Shown piece by piece: positions 5,907 through 13,004 of a stretch of 14,980 nt of DNA (within the stretch, counting starts at the first letter, position 1; each line of letters opens with the position of its first letter). This DNA comes from Thermoleophilia bacterium. Lineage in GTDB: Bacteria > Actinomycetota > Thermoleophilia > Gaiellales > Gaiellaceae. Under the pieces are notes generated by a model, which was given only the letters and a program-made list of their open reading frames with translations, was not told where the DNA came from and did not search any database. Location of the stretch: positions 1 to 14,980 of the forward strand of contig JAICYG010000055.1 in the NCBI GenBank assembly GCA_025934335.1, written 5' to 3'. The position numbers and the translations under genes are program-made.

Positions 5907-7002
5907 GTTCCTCTCGTTCCAGCCGCCCGCGATCACGGACGCCGAGATCGCCGCGGTCTCCGAGACCCTTCGCTCGGGGTGGCTCACGACGGGCCCACGG
6001 ACGGCCGAGCTCGAAGCGCGCATGCGCGAGTACCTCGAGGCCGAGCACGTGCTGGCGGTCTCGTCGTGCACCGCCGCGCTGCACCTCGCCCTCGTCTCGC
6101 TCGGCGTCGGCCCGGGCGACGAGGTGATCACGAGCTCCCTCACCTGGCCGGCGACGGCGAACGTGATCGTGCACGCCGGCGCCACTCCCGTCTTCGCCGA
6201 CGTCCGTGAGGACACGCTGAACGTCGATCCCGCTCGCGTCGCCGAGCTCGTGAGTGACCGGACGAAGGCGATCGTCCCGGTCGACCTCTACGGCCAGCCC
6301 GCGGACCTCGACGAGCTCGCTGCGCTCGGCCTCCCGCTCGTCGAGGATGCCGCCCACGCCGCCGAGTCGCGCTATCGCGGCCGCAAGGTCGGCTCGATCT
6401 CCGACGTCACGTGCTTCTCGCTCTACGCGACGAAGAACATCGCCGCCGGCGAGGGTGGCCTGATCGCGACCAACCGTGACGACCTCGCGGAGGCGCTCGA
6501 CGACCTGCGCGTCATGCGGCGCGGCCACGGCTCGCTCTACGACATCGCGGTGCCGGGCTACAAGGCGAACCTGAGCGACGTGCTCTCGTCGATCGCGCTC
6601 GTGCAGCTCGACAAGGTGGACGAGCACGCGGCGATCCGGCGCCGGCACGTCGAGCTCTACGAGGAAGGGATCGACGACCTGGACGGCGTCGAGGCCGTGG
6701 CGCGCGACCCGCGCGACGGCCACGCCAACCACCTCTTCGTCGTCCGCGTCACCTTCGCCGACCGCGACGAGGTGCAGCGCGCTCTGGCGGACGAGAACAT
6801 CGGCACGTCGATCCACTTCCTGCCCGTGCACCGGCTGACCGCGTACCGAGGGCGATTGGCCGCGCACCAGCCGCCGCTCCCGGTGACTGAGCGCGCCGGC
6901 GCCGAGGTGCTCTCCCTGCCGCTCTCGCCCGCGCACTCGGACGACGACGTCCGGGACGTCGTCGCGGCCCTCCGGCGCGTGCATGCGCGCCTCGCGCGAT
7001 GA
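5878..7002 (+). CDS. DegT/DnrJ/EryC1/StrS-family PLP-dependent sugar aminotransferase
   Basis: A 374-residue fold-type I aminotransferase of full family length. It has SGWLTTGPRTAELE (33-46), VSSCTAALHLAL (61-72), the PLP-pyridine Asp157 in LVEDAAHA, and the Schiff-base Lys186 in SLYATKNIAAGEGG. The C-terminal part has HANHLFVVRV and IHFLPVHRL, usual for nucleotide-sugar 4-aminotransferases. The reaction is expected to be conversion of a 4-keto sugar nucleotide to an amino sugar with glutamate as donor; the SDR at 3736 is the likely source of the keto sugar. The ATG at 5878 lies 29 bases inside the ATP-grasp gene, and the stop overlaps the next start as ATGA. The stereochemistry of the product cannot be read from the sequence. 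Confidence 0.9.
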   Translation: MPDVSAKRSEFLSFQPPAITDAEIAAVSETLRSGWLTTGPRTAELEARMREYLEAEHVLAVSSCTAALHLALVSLGVGPGDEVITSSLTWPATANVIVHAGATPVFADVREDTLNVDPARVAELVSDRTKAIVPVDLYGQPADLDELAALGLPLVEDAAHAAESRYRGRKVGSISDVTCFSLYATKNIAAGEGGLIATNRDDLAEALDDLRVMRRGHGSLYDIAVPGYKANLSDVLSSIALVQLDKVDEHAAIRRRHVELYEEGIDDLDGVEAVARDPRDGHANHLFVVRVTFADRDEVQRALADENIGTSIHFLPVHRLTAYRGRLAAHQPPLPVTERAGAEVLSLPLSPAHSDDDVRDVVAALRRVHARLAR

Positions 7003-7970
7003 GACGCTGGCTGCGCGTCGTCGCGACGCTCCTCGTCACGTCGCTCGCGGTCGCGTACATCCTCTCGAAGATCGACGTCGGGAAGACCGCCGACACGATC
7101 GGCTCCGCGAGCGTGCCGTGGCTCGTCGCCTCGGCGTTCCTGACGATCTCCACGGTGCCGCTCATGGCCTGGCGCTGGCAACAGCTCCTGACGGTGCGGG
7201 GAATCCAGGAGCGCGTCGTCTGGCTGCTGCGCGCCTACCTCGTCTCGTATGCGGTCGGCCAGGTGCTGCCGACCGGCGTCGGCGGTGACGCGTCGCGCAT
7301 CTTCGAGACATCACGCCGCCATCCCGGCAGGATCGCGCCCATCACCGGCTCGGTGCTGCTCGAGCGCGCGCTGGGCGGCGTCGTGACGCTGGTGCTCGCG
7401 GGGGGAGGGCTCCTGCTCGCAATCGGTCGCTACCCGATCGGCGCGTACCTCTGGATCGTCGCAGCGTTCGTCGCCGCCTCGATCCTCTTCGCATTCGTCT
7501 TCTTCTCCGCGACGATGCGGCGGCGGCTCGCCTTCCTGCTGCCGATGACGCGTCGTCTGCGGCTCGAGACGCCGGCGCGTGCGGTTTACGAGGGGCTCCA
7601 CGGCTACCGCAACGAGCGGCGCGCGATGCTGACGGTGGCGCTCGTCACCGCGGCCGCGCAGCTGATCCGCGTCGTCGCGATCTACGCCTCCGGCCGGGCC
7701 GTCGGCATCCACCTGTCGCTGCTTCCGTACGTCGTGCTCGGGCCGCTCCTCTTCCTCGTCATGCTCGTACCGTTCACGATCAACGGCCTGGGTGTGCGCG
7801 AGGCGTTCTTCGTCAGCTTCCTCGGACGGCTCGACGTCGGCCACGACGCGGCGTTCGCATGCGGCTTCCTCTTCTTCGTGATGACGCTCCTGCTCGCGCT
7901 GCCCGGCCTCGCGATCGTGCTCTGGGAGAACGTCTTCGGCCGCGCCCGCGTCGCGAATGCAACGCCCTGA
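6999..7970 (+). CDS. Lysylphosphatidylglycerol-synthase transmembrane-region / UPF0104 family membrane protein
   Basis: A 323-residue integral membrane protein with about seven or eight hydrophobic segments and no soluble catalytic domain. The family signatures are LPTGVGGDASRIF (residues 90-102), SVLLERALGG (118-127) and PFTINGLGVREAFF (about 258-271). These match the flippase half of MprF and its stand-alone relatives, which often lie in glycan clusters and are thought to move lipids or lipid-linked glycans. A flippase role in this operon is inference. No separate Wzx-type flippase is seen in the window, so it may fill that role. The start overlaps the aminotransferase stop (ATGA), and its end overlaps the next gene by 14 bases. 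Confidence 0.8.
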   Translation: MRRWLRVVATLLVTSLAVAYILSKIDVGKTADTIGSASVPWLVASAFLTISTVPLMAWRWQQLLTVRGIQERVVWLLRAYLVSYAVGQVLPTGVGGDASRIFETSRRHPGRIAPITGSVLLERALGGVVTLVLAGGGLLLAIGRYPIGAYLWIVAAFVAASILFAFVFFSATMRRRLAFLLPMTRRLRLETPARAVYEGLHGYRNERRAMLTVALVTAAAQLIRVVAIYASGRAVGIHLSLLPYVVLGPLLFLVMLVPFTINGLGVREAFFVSFLGRLDVGHDAAFACGFLFFVMTLLLALPGLAIVLWENVFGRARVANATP

Positions 7971-8835
7971 CGCGACGGTCATCGTCGTCACCTACAACGC
8001 GCTGCCGTGGCTCGGGCAGTGCCTCGACTCGGTGCGCGGGCACGAGGTCGTCGTCGTCGACCACGGGTCGACGGACGGCACGCTCTCGCTCGTCCGCGAG
8101 CGCTACCCCGAGACGCGGATCGTCGTGCAGGAGAACAAGGGCATGGGCGGTGGCAACAACGCCGGGATGCGGATCGCGAGCGGCCGCTACTTCTTCCTGC
8201 TCAATTCCGATGCCTGGGTGCTGGGCGACGGGCTCGAGCGGCTGGTCGCCCACGCCGACGCTCATCCCGAGGCGGCGGTCGTCGGGCCGCGGCTCCGGAA
8301 CCGGGACGGGACACTGCAGCGCTCGGTGCGCGCCGAGCCGACGCTCTGGCGGCTCGCGACGGAGTACCTCTTCCTGCGCAAGCTCGCGCCGCGCACGAAC
8401 CTCCTGAACCCGCTCTACGTGGGCGGGTTCGACCACGAGACGGAGACCGAGGCGGACTGGCTCTTCGGCCCGGCGCTGCTCGTGCGCCGCGATGCGGTCG
8501 ACGCCGTCGGCCTTTTCGACGAGGACTTCTTCATGTTCAGTGAAGAGGTGGACTGGCTGACGCGGTTCCGTCGCGCCGGCTGGAAGGTGCTGTTCTTCCC
8601 CGGCGCCGAGGTGGTCCACGTGGGTGGTGCTTCGCACGGCGGCCGGATGTACGTCGAGAACCTGCGCGGCCACCTGCGCTTCTTCGCGAAGCACCGCGGG
8701 CCGAAGGAGGCCGAGCGGGTCCGCCGGCTGCTGCTCTGGTCGCTTCGTCTGCGCGCGCTCGTGCTTCGCCGAGAGGTCTACCGCGAGGGCGTCCGCTTCC
8801 TCTCGTCCGGCGACGCAGCAACGCTCATAAGGTGA
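7957..8835 (+). CDS. GT2 glycosyltransferase, rhamnosyltransferase (WbbL)-like
   Basis: A 292-residue cytoplasmic or peripheral enzyme with a GT-A fold: TVIVVTYNALPWL (7-19), VVVDHGSTDGT (32-42), ENKGMGGGNNAGM (59-71) and FLLNSDAWV (80-88). The NSD takes the place of the DXD motif, as in WbbL-like enzymes. EADWLFGPALLVRRDAV and GLFDEDFFMFSEEVDW are the acceptor-side and catalytic segments of this subfamily, and no transmembrane helix follows. It probably adds one sugar to the growing lipid-linked glycan; donor and acceptor are unknown. The ATG lies 14 bases before the previous stop, and the next gene starts at the overlapping GTGA. The usual VDN before GST reads VDH here. Confidence 0.87.
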   Translation: MQRPDATVIVVTYNALPWLGQCLDSVRGHEVVVVDHGSTDGTLSLVRERYPETRIVVQENKGMGGGNNAGMRIASGRYFFLLNSDAWVLGDGLERLVAHADAHPEAAVVGPRLRNRDGTLQRSVRAEPTLWRLATEYLFLRKLAPRTNLLNPLYVGGFDHETETEADWLFGPALLVRRDAVDAVGLFDEDFFMFSEEVDWLTRFRRAGWKVLFFPGAEVVHVGGASHGGRMYVENLRGHLRFFAKHRGPKEAERVRRLLLWSLRLRALVLRREVYREGVRFLSSGDAATLIR

Positions 8836-10619
8836 TCGAGTACCTCCGCCTCGCGTTCGGGACGACGCTCGTCCTGTTGCCGGGGCTCGCGCTCGGCCGG
8901 AGCATCTCGGAGGTGCTCGCCTGGACGATGGGCGCTGTCTTCGCCGCCTGGGCGGTCGTCCTCGCGGTGCACTCGAACATCCGGCTCGCCGTGATCCTGA
9001 TGGCGGTCTTGCTGGCGGTCGCGATCGTCGCGCGGCGCCTCGACCGGCGCCGGCTGCGCGTGTCGCGAACGACGCTCGCCGTCGGGCTCGCGCTGGGGTG
9101 GTTCCTGTGGCACGTTGCCGGAGCGGTCGTCGGCGACGGCCTCTTCCACGAGGGCCGTGTGCGGAAGCTCGTCGAGCTCGGCGACCTGCATCTGCGCACC
9201 GTCGACGAGTTCAAGGACGGAGGGCTCCACCCGGGTTACGCGTTTCCGCTGTGGCACGCGTTCGACGCGCTCGTCGCCTGGCTCTCGGGTCTGGACCCGG
9301 CGGTGGTCATGCGCCACGAGTCGTCGCTGCTCGCGCCGATTGCGCTCGCCGTCGCATACGAGGCGGGCGAGGCGGTGTTCGCGTCTCGCTTCGCGGGCTT
9401 CTCCACCGCGGTCGCGCAGGTGGCGATCTTCTGCTTCGGGCCCGGGCACGGCGGCTCCTGGGCGGTGCTGTCGCAGCCGGGCAGCGCGTCGCGGCAGCTG
9501 CTCGTGCCGGCGGCCGTCGCCCTCTTCTTCAAGCGCGAGCTCCTACCGACGGCGGTCGTCTTCGGCGCGCTCGCGCTCGTGCACCCGACATACGCCGTCT
9601 TCCTGCTCATCCCGCTGCTACCGCTCGTCGTCCGCGAGTCGCGCGCGTACGCGGCCGCCGTCGTGCCCGTCGCCGGTGCGCTCCTCTGGCTGCGGCCGCT
9701 CCTCCAGGAGACGAGCACGCACACCCCCTCGCGAGCGCAGCGCATCAACGATCTCGCGCAGTACCGCGACCAGCTCGTGATCGAGAGCACGCACCACTTC
9801 CGGCTCGCAGCCGAGGTGTTCGGGCGGAGCGGCGCCGTCGCCGTCGCGGCACTCGTGCTCCTGCCCCTCTGCGCGCTCGCGTGGCGGCGACGCTTCGCGC
9901 CCTTCGTCGTCGGCGGCTCGCTGCTCGTTCTCTGCCTGATGCTCGTCCCGTGGCTGTTCGTGCACTTCTCCGACGCCGCGTCGCTCTCGCAGTCGCGCCG
10001 AGCGGCCGGATTCCTGCCCTTCCCGTTCGTCTTCGCGGCCGGGATGGCGCTCGCGCTGCGGCGGGCATGGGTCGCGCCGGCGGCGCTCGCCGCGGGGATC
10101 GCGTTGCAGCGACAGTGGCCGGGCGACTTCGAGTACGGCCTGCGCCACGGCGGCCCGGCGGCTGCGACGTGGATCGCGCTCTTCGGTGGCGCCGGCGTGC
10201 TCGCCGCCGCGCTCGTCCTGCGCGTCGAGCTCGCGCCGCGCTTCGGCCTCGGCGCACTCGGCGCGGCGCTGTTCGCGCTGCCCGTGCTAGTGCACGGTGC
10301 AGGGCACTGGACACCCGCCACGCGCGTCGACCCGCACGCCCTCTCGCCGCGCCTCGTCCACAACCTGCGCACGAAGGTGCCGAAGGGCGCGATCGTGCTC
10401 GCGCCGATCCAGACGAGCTACGAGATCTCGGCCGTCGCGCCGGTCTACGTCGTGGCCGGCCCTCTCACGCATGTGGCGAACACGAAGGCGAATCGTGCCC
10501 GCGAACGCTACGACGCGGTCAAGCACTGGGTGCTGACGAACGACCCGCGCGTGGCGGAGCGATACGGCGCCACGTGGCAGGTGCGCGCGGGCCGGTTGAC
10601 TAGAGTCGGCGGCCAATGA
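8832..10619 (+). CDS. Large polytopic membrane protein, GT-C-like
   Basis: A 595-residue protein with roughly a dozen hydrophobic segments and a C-terminal soluble part (about 500-595). An acidic motif in the first large loop (GDGLFHEGRVRKL, residues 101-113) precedes HPGYAFPLWHAFDALVAWL (133-151). This layout resembles GT-C glycosyltransferases, which use polyprenyl-phosphate sugars on the outer face of the membrane. The GT2 enzyme at 2769 could make such a donor, so the two may work in sequence; this is inference. Its C-terminal segment (PKGAIVLAPIQTSYEI) looks like the small Rossmann-like end seen in related proteins. I do not recognise a named family. The start is GTG 8832, overlapping the previous stop (GTGA). 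Confidence 0.7.
   Translation: MIEYLRLAFGTTLVLLPGLALGRSISEVLAWTMGAVFAAWAVVLAVHSNIRLAVILMAVLLAVAIVARRLDRRRLRVSRTTLAVGLALGWFLWHVAGAVVGDGLFHEGRVRKLVELGDLHLRTVDEFKDGGLHPGYAFPLWHAFDALVAWLSGLDPAVVMRHESSLLAPIALAVAYEAGEAVFASRFAGFSTAVAQVAIFCFGPGHGGSWAVLSQPGSASRQLLVPAAVALFFKRELLPTAVVFGALALVHPTYAVFLLIPLLPLVVRESRAYAAAVVPVAGALLWLRPLLQETSTHTPSRAQRINDLAQYRDQLVIESTHHFRLAAEVFGRSGAVAVAALVLLPLCALAWRRRFAPFVVGGSLLVLCLMLVPWLFVHFSDAASLSQSRRAAGFLPFPFVFAAGMALALRRAWVAPAALAAGIALQRQWPGDFEYGLRHGGPAAATWIALFGGAGVLAAALVLRVELAPRFGLGALGAALFALPVLVHGAGHWTPATRVDPHALSPRLVHNLRTKVPKGAIVLAPIQTSYEISAVAPVYVVAGPLTHVANTKANRARERYDAVKHWVLTNDPRVAERYGATWQVRAGRLTRVGGQ
10601..10606 (+). promoter_or_regulatory. Candidate internal -10 box before micro-ORF 2
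   Basis: TAGAGT ends 9 bases before the ATG at 10616, nearly the same spacing as TAGGGT before the operon's first ATG. It lies within coding sequence written with TTG, ACT and AGA codons, which are rare here and suggest constraint at the DNA level. There is no clear -35 at standard spacing and no ribosome binding site before this ATG, so a leaderless internal start is possible but unproven. Confidence 0.3.
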
Positions 10620-10683
10620 GCATAGGCGCGACGGAGCTCATCAAGGAGCGGAGGGGGCGGCTCTGCCGCCCGCGGGAGCGGGC
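10616..10683 (+). repeat. Copy B of the duplicated ~67-bp element with hairpin
   Basis: Homologous to 3668-3734 with about 11 substitutions and one single-base gap. The hairpin is GGGCGGC (10655-10661), loop TCT, GCCGCCC (10665-10671), with one G-G mismatch and a further G-C pair outside. Against copy A, the pair 10657/10669 is G-C instead of C-G, and 10655/10671 is G-C instead of T-G, so both sides changed while pairing was kept. The hairpin ends just before the GGGAG that precedes the SDR start, as in copy A. Confidence 0.7.
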
Positions 10684-10690
10684 ACTCTGA
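10616..10690 (+). CDS. Micro-ORF 2: 24-residue Arg-rich peptide, homologous to micro-ORF 1
   Basis: ATG (10616) to TGA (10688-10690) encodes 24 residues including GATELIKERR and RLCRPRERA. The start overlaps the GT-C-like gene's stop (ATGA). The stop overlaps a CTG that is the likely start of the following SDR. Copy 1 at 3668 has the same neighbours in kind: a glycan gene before and an SDR after. Shared residues are Ser2, Gly4, Thr6-Glu7-Leu8, Lys10 to Arg13, Arg15 to Arg18 and Arg20. Only one Cys is kept. There is no Shine-Dalgarno motif here, but a TANNNT box lies 9 bases upstream. Function unknown; an open frame over a structural element remains an alternative. Confidence 0.45.
   Translation: MSIGATELIKERRGRLCRPRERAL
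10674..10678 (+). promoter_or_regulatory. Ribosome binding site supporting a CTG start at 10687
   Basis: GGGAG lies 8 bases before CTG 10687, a normal distance, but 20 bases before the first standard in-frame start (GTG 10699). It corresponds in position to the GGAG before the first SDR gene. Confidence 0.45.
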
Positions 10691-11754
10691 GCGTTGCCGT
10701 GGTGACGGGGTCGTGCGGCCTGATCGGGTTCGAGTCGGCTTCGCACTTCGGTGGGCTTGGGCTGACGGTGGCGGGGGTCGACAACGACATGCGGGCCTCG
10801 TTCTTCGGGCCGGAAGCGTCGACGGCGGCGAGCCGGCGGCGGCTCGAGACGCGGCTCGGGAGCGGCTACGAGCATCACGACCGGGACATCCGCGACCGGG
10901 AGGCGATGCTGCGGCTGTTCGAGCGGTACGGGAGCGAGGTCGAGCTGGTCGTGCACACGGCCGCGCAGCCGTCGCACGACTGGGCGGCGCGCGAGCCGTT
11001 CACCGACTTCGACATCAACGCCGTCGGCACGCTGAACCTGCTCGAGGCCGCGCGTCTGCACGCGCCGGAGGCGGTGTTCGTCTTCACCTCGACGAACAAG
11101 GTCTACGGCGACACGCCGAACACGCTGCCGTACGTCGAGCTCGAGCGGCGCTGGGAGCTGCCGGACGAGCACCCGTGGCACGGCGGGATCGACGAGACGA
11201 TGTCGATCGACACCTCGCTGCACAGCCTGTTCGGCGCGTCGAAGGTGGCGGCGGACGTGCTCGTCCAGGAGTACGGGCGCTACTTCGGGCTGCGCACGGC
11301 CTGCTTCCGCGGCGGCACATTGACCGGCCCCAACCACGCCGCGGCCGAGTTGCACGGCTTTCTCGCCTACGTGGTGCGCTGTGCGATGACGAGGACGCCG
11401 TACACGATCTTCGGCTACGGCGGCAAGCAGGTGCGCGACGCGATCCACTCCAGCGACCTGATCGCCTGCTTCGAGGCGTTCTTCCGCGCGCCGCGCGTCG
11501 CCGAGGTCTACAACATCGGCGGCGGCCGCCACTCCAACGTGTCGGTGCTCGAGGCGATCGACCTCGTACAGGAGGTGACCGGAGAGGAGATGACGACCGC
11601 CTATACCGACTCCAACCGGATCGGCGACCACATCTGGTGGATCAGCGACAACGGCCGCTTCGCCTCGCACTACCCCGACTGGCACCAGGCGTACGACGTC
11701 AGGGCGATCGCGGCAGAGCTCTACGAGCGCAACCGCGAGCACTGGGCACCGTGA
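10687..11754 (+). CDS. NAD-dependent SDR epimerase, CDP-paratose 2-epimerase (TyvE)-like subfamily
   Basis: From CTG 10687 the protein is 355 residues; the nearest standard start, GTG 10699, gives 351. CTG is preferred because it restores the first Rossmann strand (SVAVVTGSCGLIG), has GGGAG 8 bases upstream, and overlaps the micro-ORF stop as CTGA. AAQPSHDWA, FTSTNKVYGDTPN, FRGGTLTGPNHAAAELHGFL and GYGGKQVRDAIHSSD mark a TyvE-like subfamily of extended SDRs that invert or oxidise nucleotide-sugar carbons. The YxxxK motif reads HSLFGASK, with Phe182 in place of the catalytic Tyr and Lys186 kept (numbering from CTG). I recall similar wording in relatives, so this may be a subfamily trait. No other CDP-tyvelose pathway gene is nearby; the substrate is open. 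The stop overlaps the GT4 start (GTGA). Confidence 0.8.
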   Translation: MSVAVVTGSCGLIGFESASHFGGLGLTVAGVDNDMRASFFGPEASTAASRRRLETRLGSGYEHHDRDIRDREAMLRLFERYGSEVELVVHTAAQPSHDWAAREPFTDFDINAVGTLNLLEAARLHAPEAVFVFTSTNKVYGDTPNTLPYVELERRWELPDEHPWHGGIDETMSIDTSLHSLFGASKVAADVLVQEYGRYFGLRTACFRGGTLTGPNHAAAELHGFLAYVVRCAMTRTPYTIFGYGGKQVRDAIHSSDLIACFEAFFRAPRVAEVYNIGGGRHSNVSVLEAIDLVQEVTGEEMTTAYTDSNRIGDHIWWISDNGRFASHYPDWHQAYDVRAIAAELYERNREHWAP

Positions 11755-13004
11755 AGGCGCTGATCGTCAGCTTCTACTTCCCACCCGCGGGCGGCGGCGG
11801 CGTCCAGCGGCCCCTCAAGCTCGCCACCCACCTGCCGGAGCTCGGCATCGAGACGCATGTGCTTGCCCCCGACGACCCACGCTGGATCCATCGCGACGAC
11901 GAGCTGCAGCCGCCGACGCTCGCGTGGGTGCACCGCGCCCGCTACGTCGGCGCCGGCGGCCGCAAGCCCGCCGAGGAGTTGCACGGGACGCAGGGGCTGC
12001 AGCGGTTCTCGAAGCAGGCGCAGCTCTTCGGCCGGCGGTTTCTCGTCCCCGACGAGAATGTCAGCTGGAACCTGACCGCGATCCCGGCCGCGATCCGCAT
12101 CGTTCGCAGCGAGGGAATCGACGTCGTCGTCACCACGTCACCGCCGTCGTCCGTGCACCTGATCGGGGCTGCCGTGAAGAAGGCGACCGGCGTGAAGTGG
12201 GTCGCCGACCTGCGCGACTCGCTCGTCGCGCACCCGCACCGTCGCGCCGAGCGGCTCGTGGTGCGCGCGAAGGAGCAGGGGGAGCACGCCGTCGCTCGGC
12301 TCGTCGCGCGCTCCGCCGACGCGATCACGTGCGTCTCCGAGGCGATCGCCGACGAGATCCGCGAGCGTGCGCCCGCCGGGCCTGTCACCACGATCTCGAA
12401 CGGCTCGGACTTCGACGATTTCGCGGGCCTCGAGCGGCATCCCTCCGATCGCCTCCGGCTCACGCACACAGGCTCGTTCTTCGGCAAGCGCGACCCGCGG
12501 CCGTTCCTGACCGCGTTGCAGCGGTCCGGGCTCGAGGACGTCGTCGTCCGCTTCCTCGGCGACTTCCGCGCCGCCGACCGTGAGTGGGCGGAGACGCTCG
12601 AGCTCGGCGATCGGTTGGAGCTCCACCCGTACGCGTCGCGTCGCCGCGCGCTCGAGCTGCAGCGCGACTCCGAGGCGCTCCTGCTCCTGATTCCGGACGC
12701 CGGCGGTCGCGGCCGCGGCGTGCTCTCCGGGAAGGTGTTCGAGTACCTCGCCGCCGAGCGGCCGATCCTCGCGGTCGTGCCGCCCGACGGCGCCGCCGCC
12801 GAGCTGATCCGCGACTCCGGCGCCGGTCTCGTGGTCGCGCCCGACGACGTCGACGGGATGGCCGCGGCGCTTCGCGACCTCCATGGTCGCTGGCGGGCCG
12901 GGACGCTCGAAGAGGCGCCGCTCGCCGAGGAGTGGCGGCGCAAGGTGTCTCGCCGGGCGCGGTCGCACGACTTCGTGAGCCTGCTCGAGGCGGTCGTCGG
13001 ATGA
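11751..13004 (+). CDS. GT4-type (GT-B fold) glycosyltransferase
   Basis: A 417-residue enzyme with two Rossmann-like domains. The N-terminal acceptor domain opens with VSFYFPPAGGGGVQRPLKL (6-24) and includes VVVTTSPPSSVHLIG and WVADLRDSL (150-158). The C-terminal donor domain includes TCVSEAIADEI, TISNGSDFDDF (214-224), THTGSF (238-243) and SGKVFEYLAAERPIL (326-340), where the nucleotide-sugar ribose and phosphates bind. It is likely cytoplasmic and transfers a sugar to the lipid-linked intermediate; donor unknown. The start is GTG 11751, overlapping the SDR stop. The open frame continues far upstream across the SDR gene, but that part is an Arg/Ala-rich shadow. The stop overlaps the next ATG (ATGA). 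Confidence 0.87.
   Translation: MKALIVSFYFPPAGGGGVQRPLKLATHLPELGIETHVLAPDDPRWIHRDDELQPPTLAWVHRARYVGAGGRKPAEELHGTQGLQRFSKQAQLFGRRFLVPDENVSWNLTAIPAAIRIVRSEGIDVVVTTSPPSSVHLIGAAVKKATGVKWVADLRDSLVAHPHRRAERLVVRAKEQGEHAVARLVARSADAITCVSEAIADEIRERAPAGPVTTISNGSDFDDFAGLERHPSDRLRLTHTGSFFGKRDPRPFLTALQRSGLEDVVVRFLGDFRAADREWAETLELGDRLELHPYASRRRALELQRDSEALLLLIPDAGGRGRGVLSGKVFEYLAAERPILAVVPPDGAAAELIRDSGAGLVVAPDDVDGMAAALRDLHGRWRAGTLEEAPLAEEWRRKVSRRARSHDFVSLLEAVVG

Noticed and set aside
10596..10626. TTGACT (10596) as a -35 with CATAGG (10621) as -10
   Set aside because: The spacer would be 19 bases and the -10 lies in the conserved repeat, where copy A has a different sequence; TAGAGT as -10 fits better though still weakly.
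10713..11750. 763-codon open frame that would extend the GT4 gene upstream through the SDR gene
   Set aside because: The upstream part is an Arg/Ala-rich shadow of the SDR frame with no domain; GTG 11751 gives a complete GT4 N terminus and the operon's usual overlap.
11000..11754. CDP-tyvelose biosynthesis as the operon's product
   Set aside because: Only an epimerase-like SDR points that way; no CDP-glucose pyrophosphorylase, 4,6-dehydratase of that type or paratose synthase is in the window, and the epimerase lacks the usual Tyr.
12584..13000. 139-codon N-terminal extension of the O-antigen ligase-like gene
   Set aside because: The residues are an Arg-rich shadow of the GT4 gene; ATG 13001 begins at the first hydrophobic region and overlaps the previous stop.
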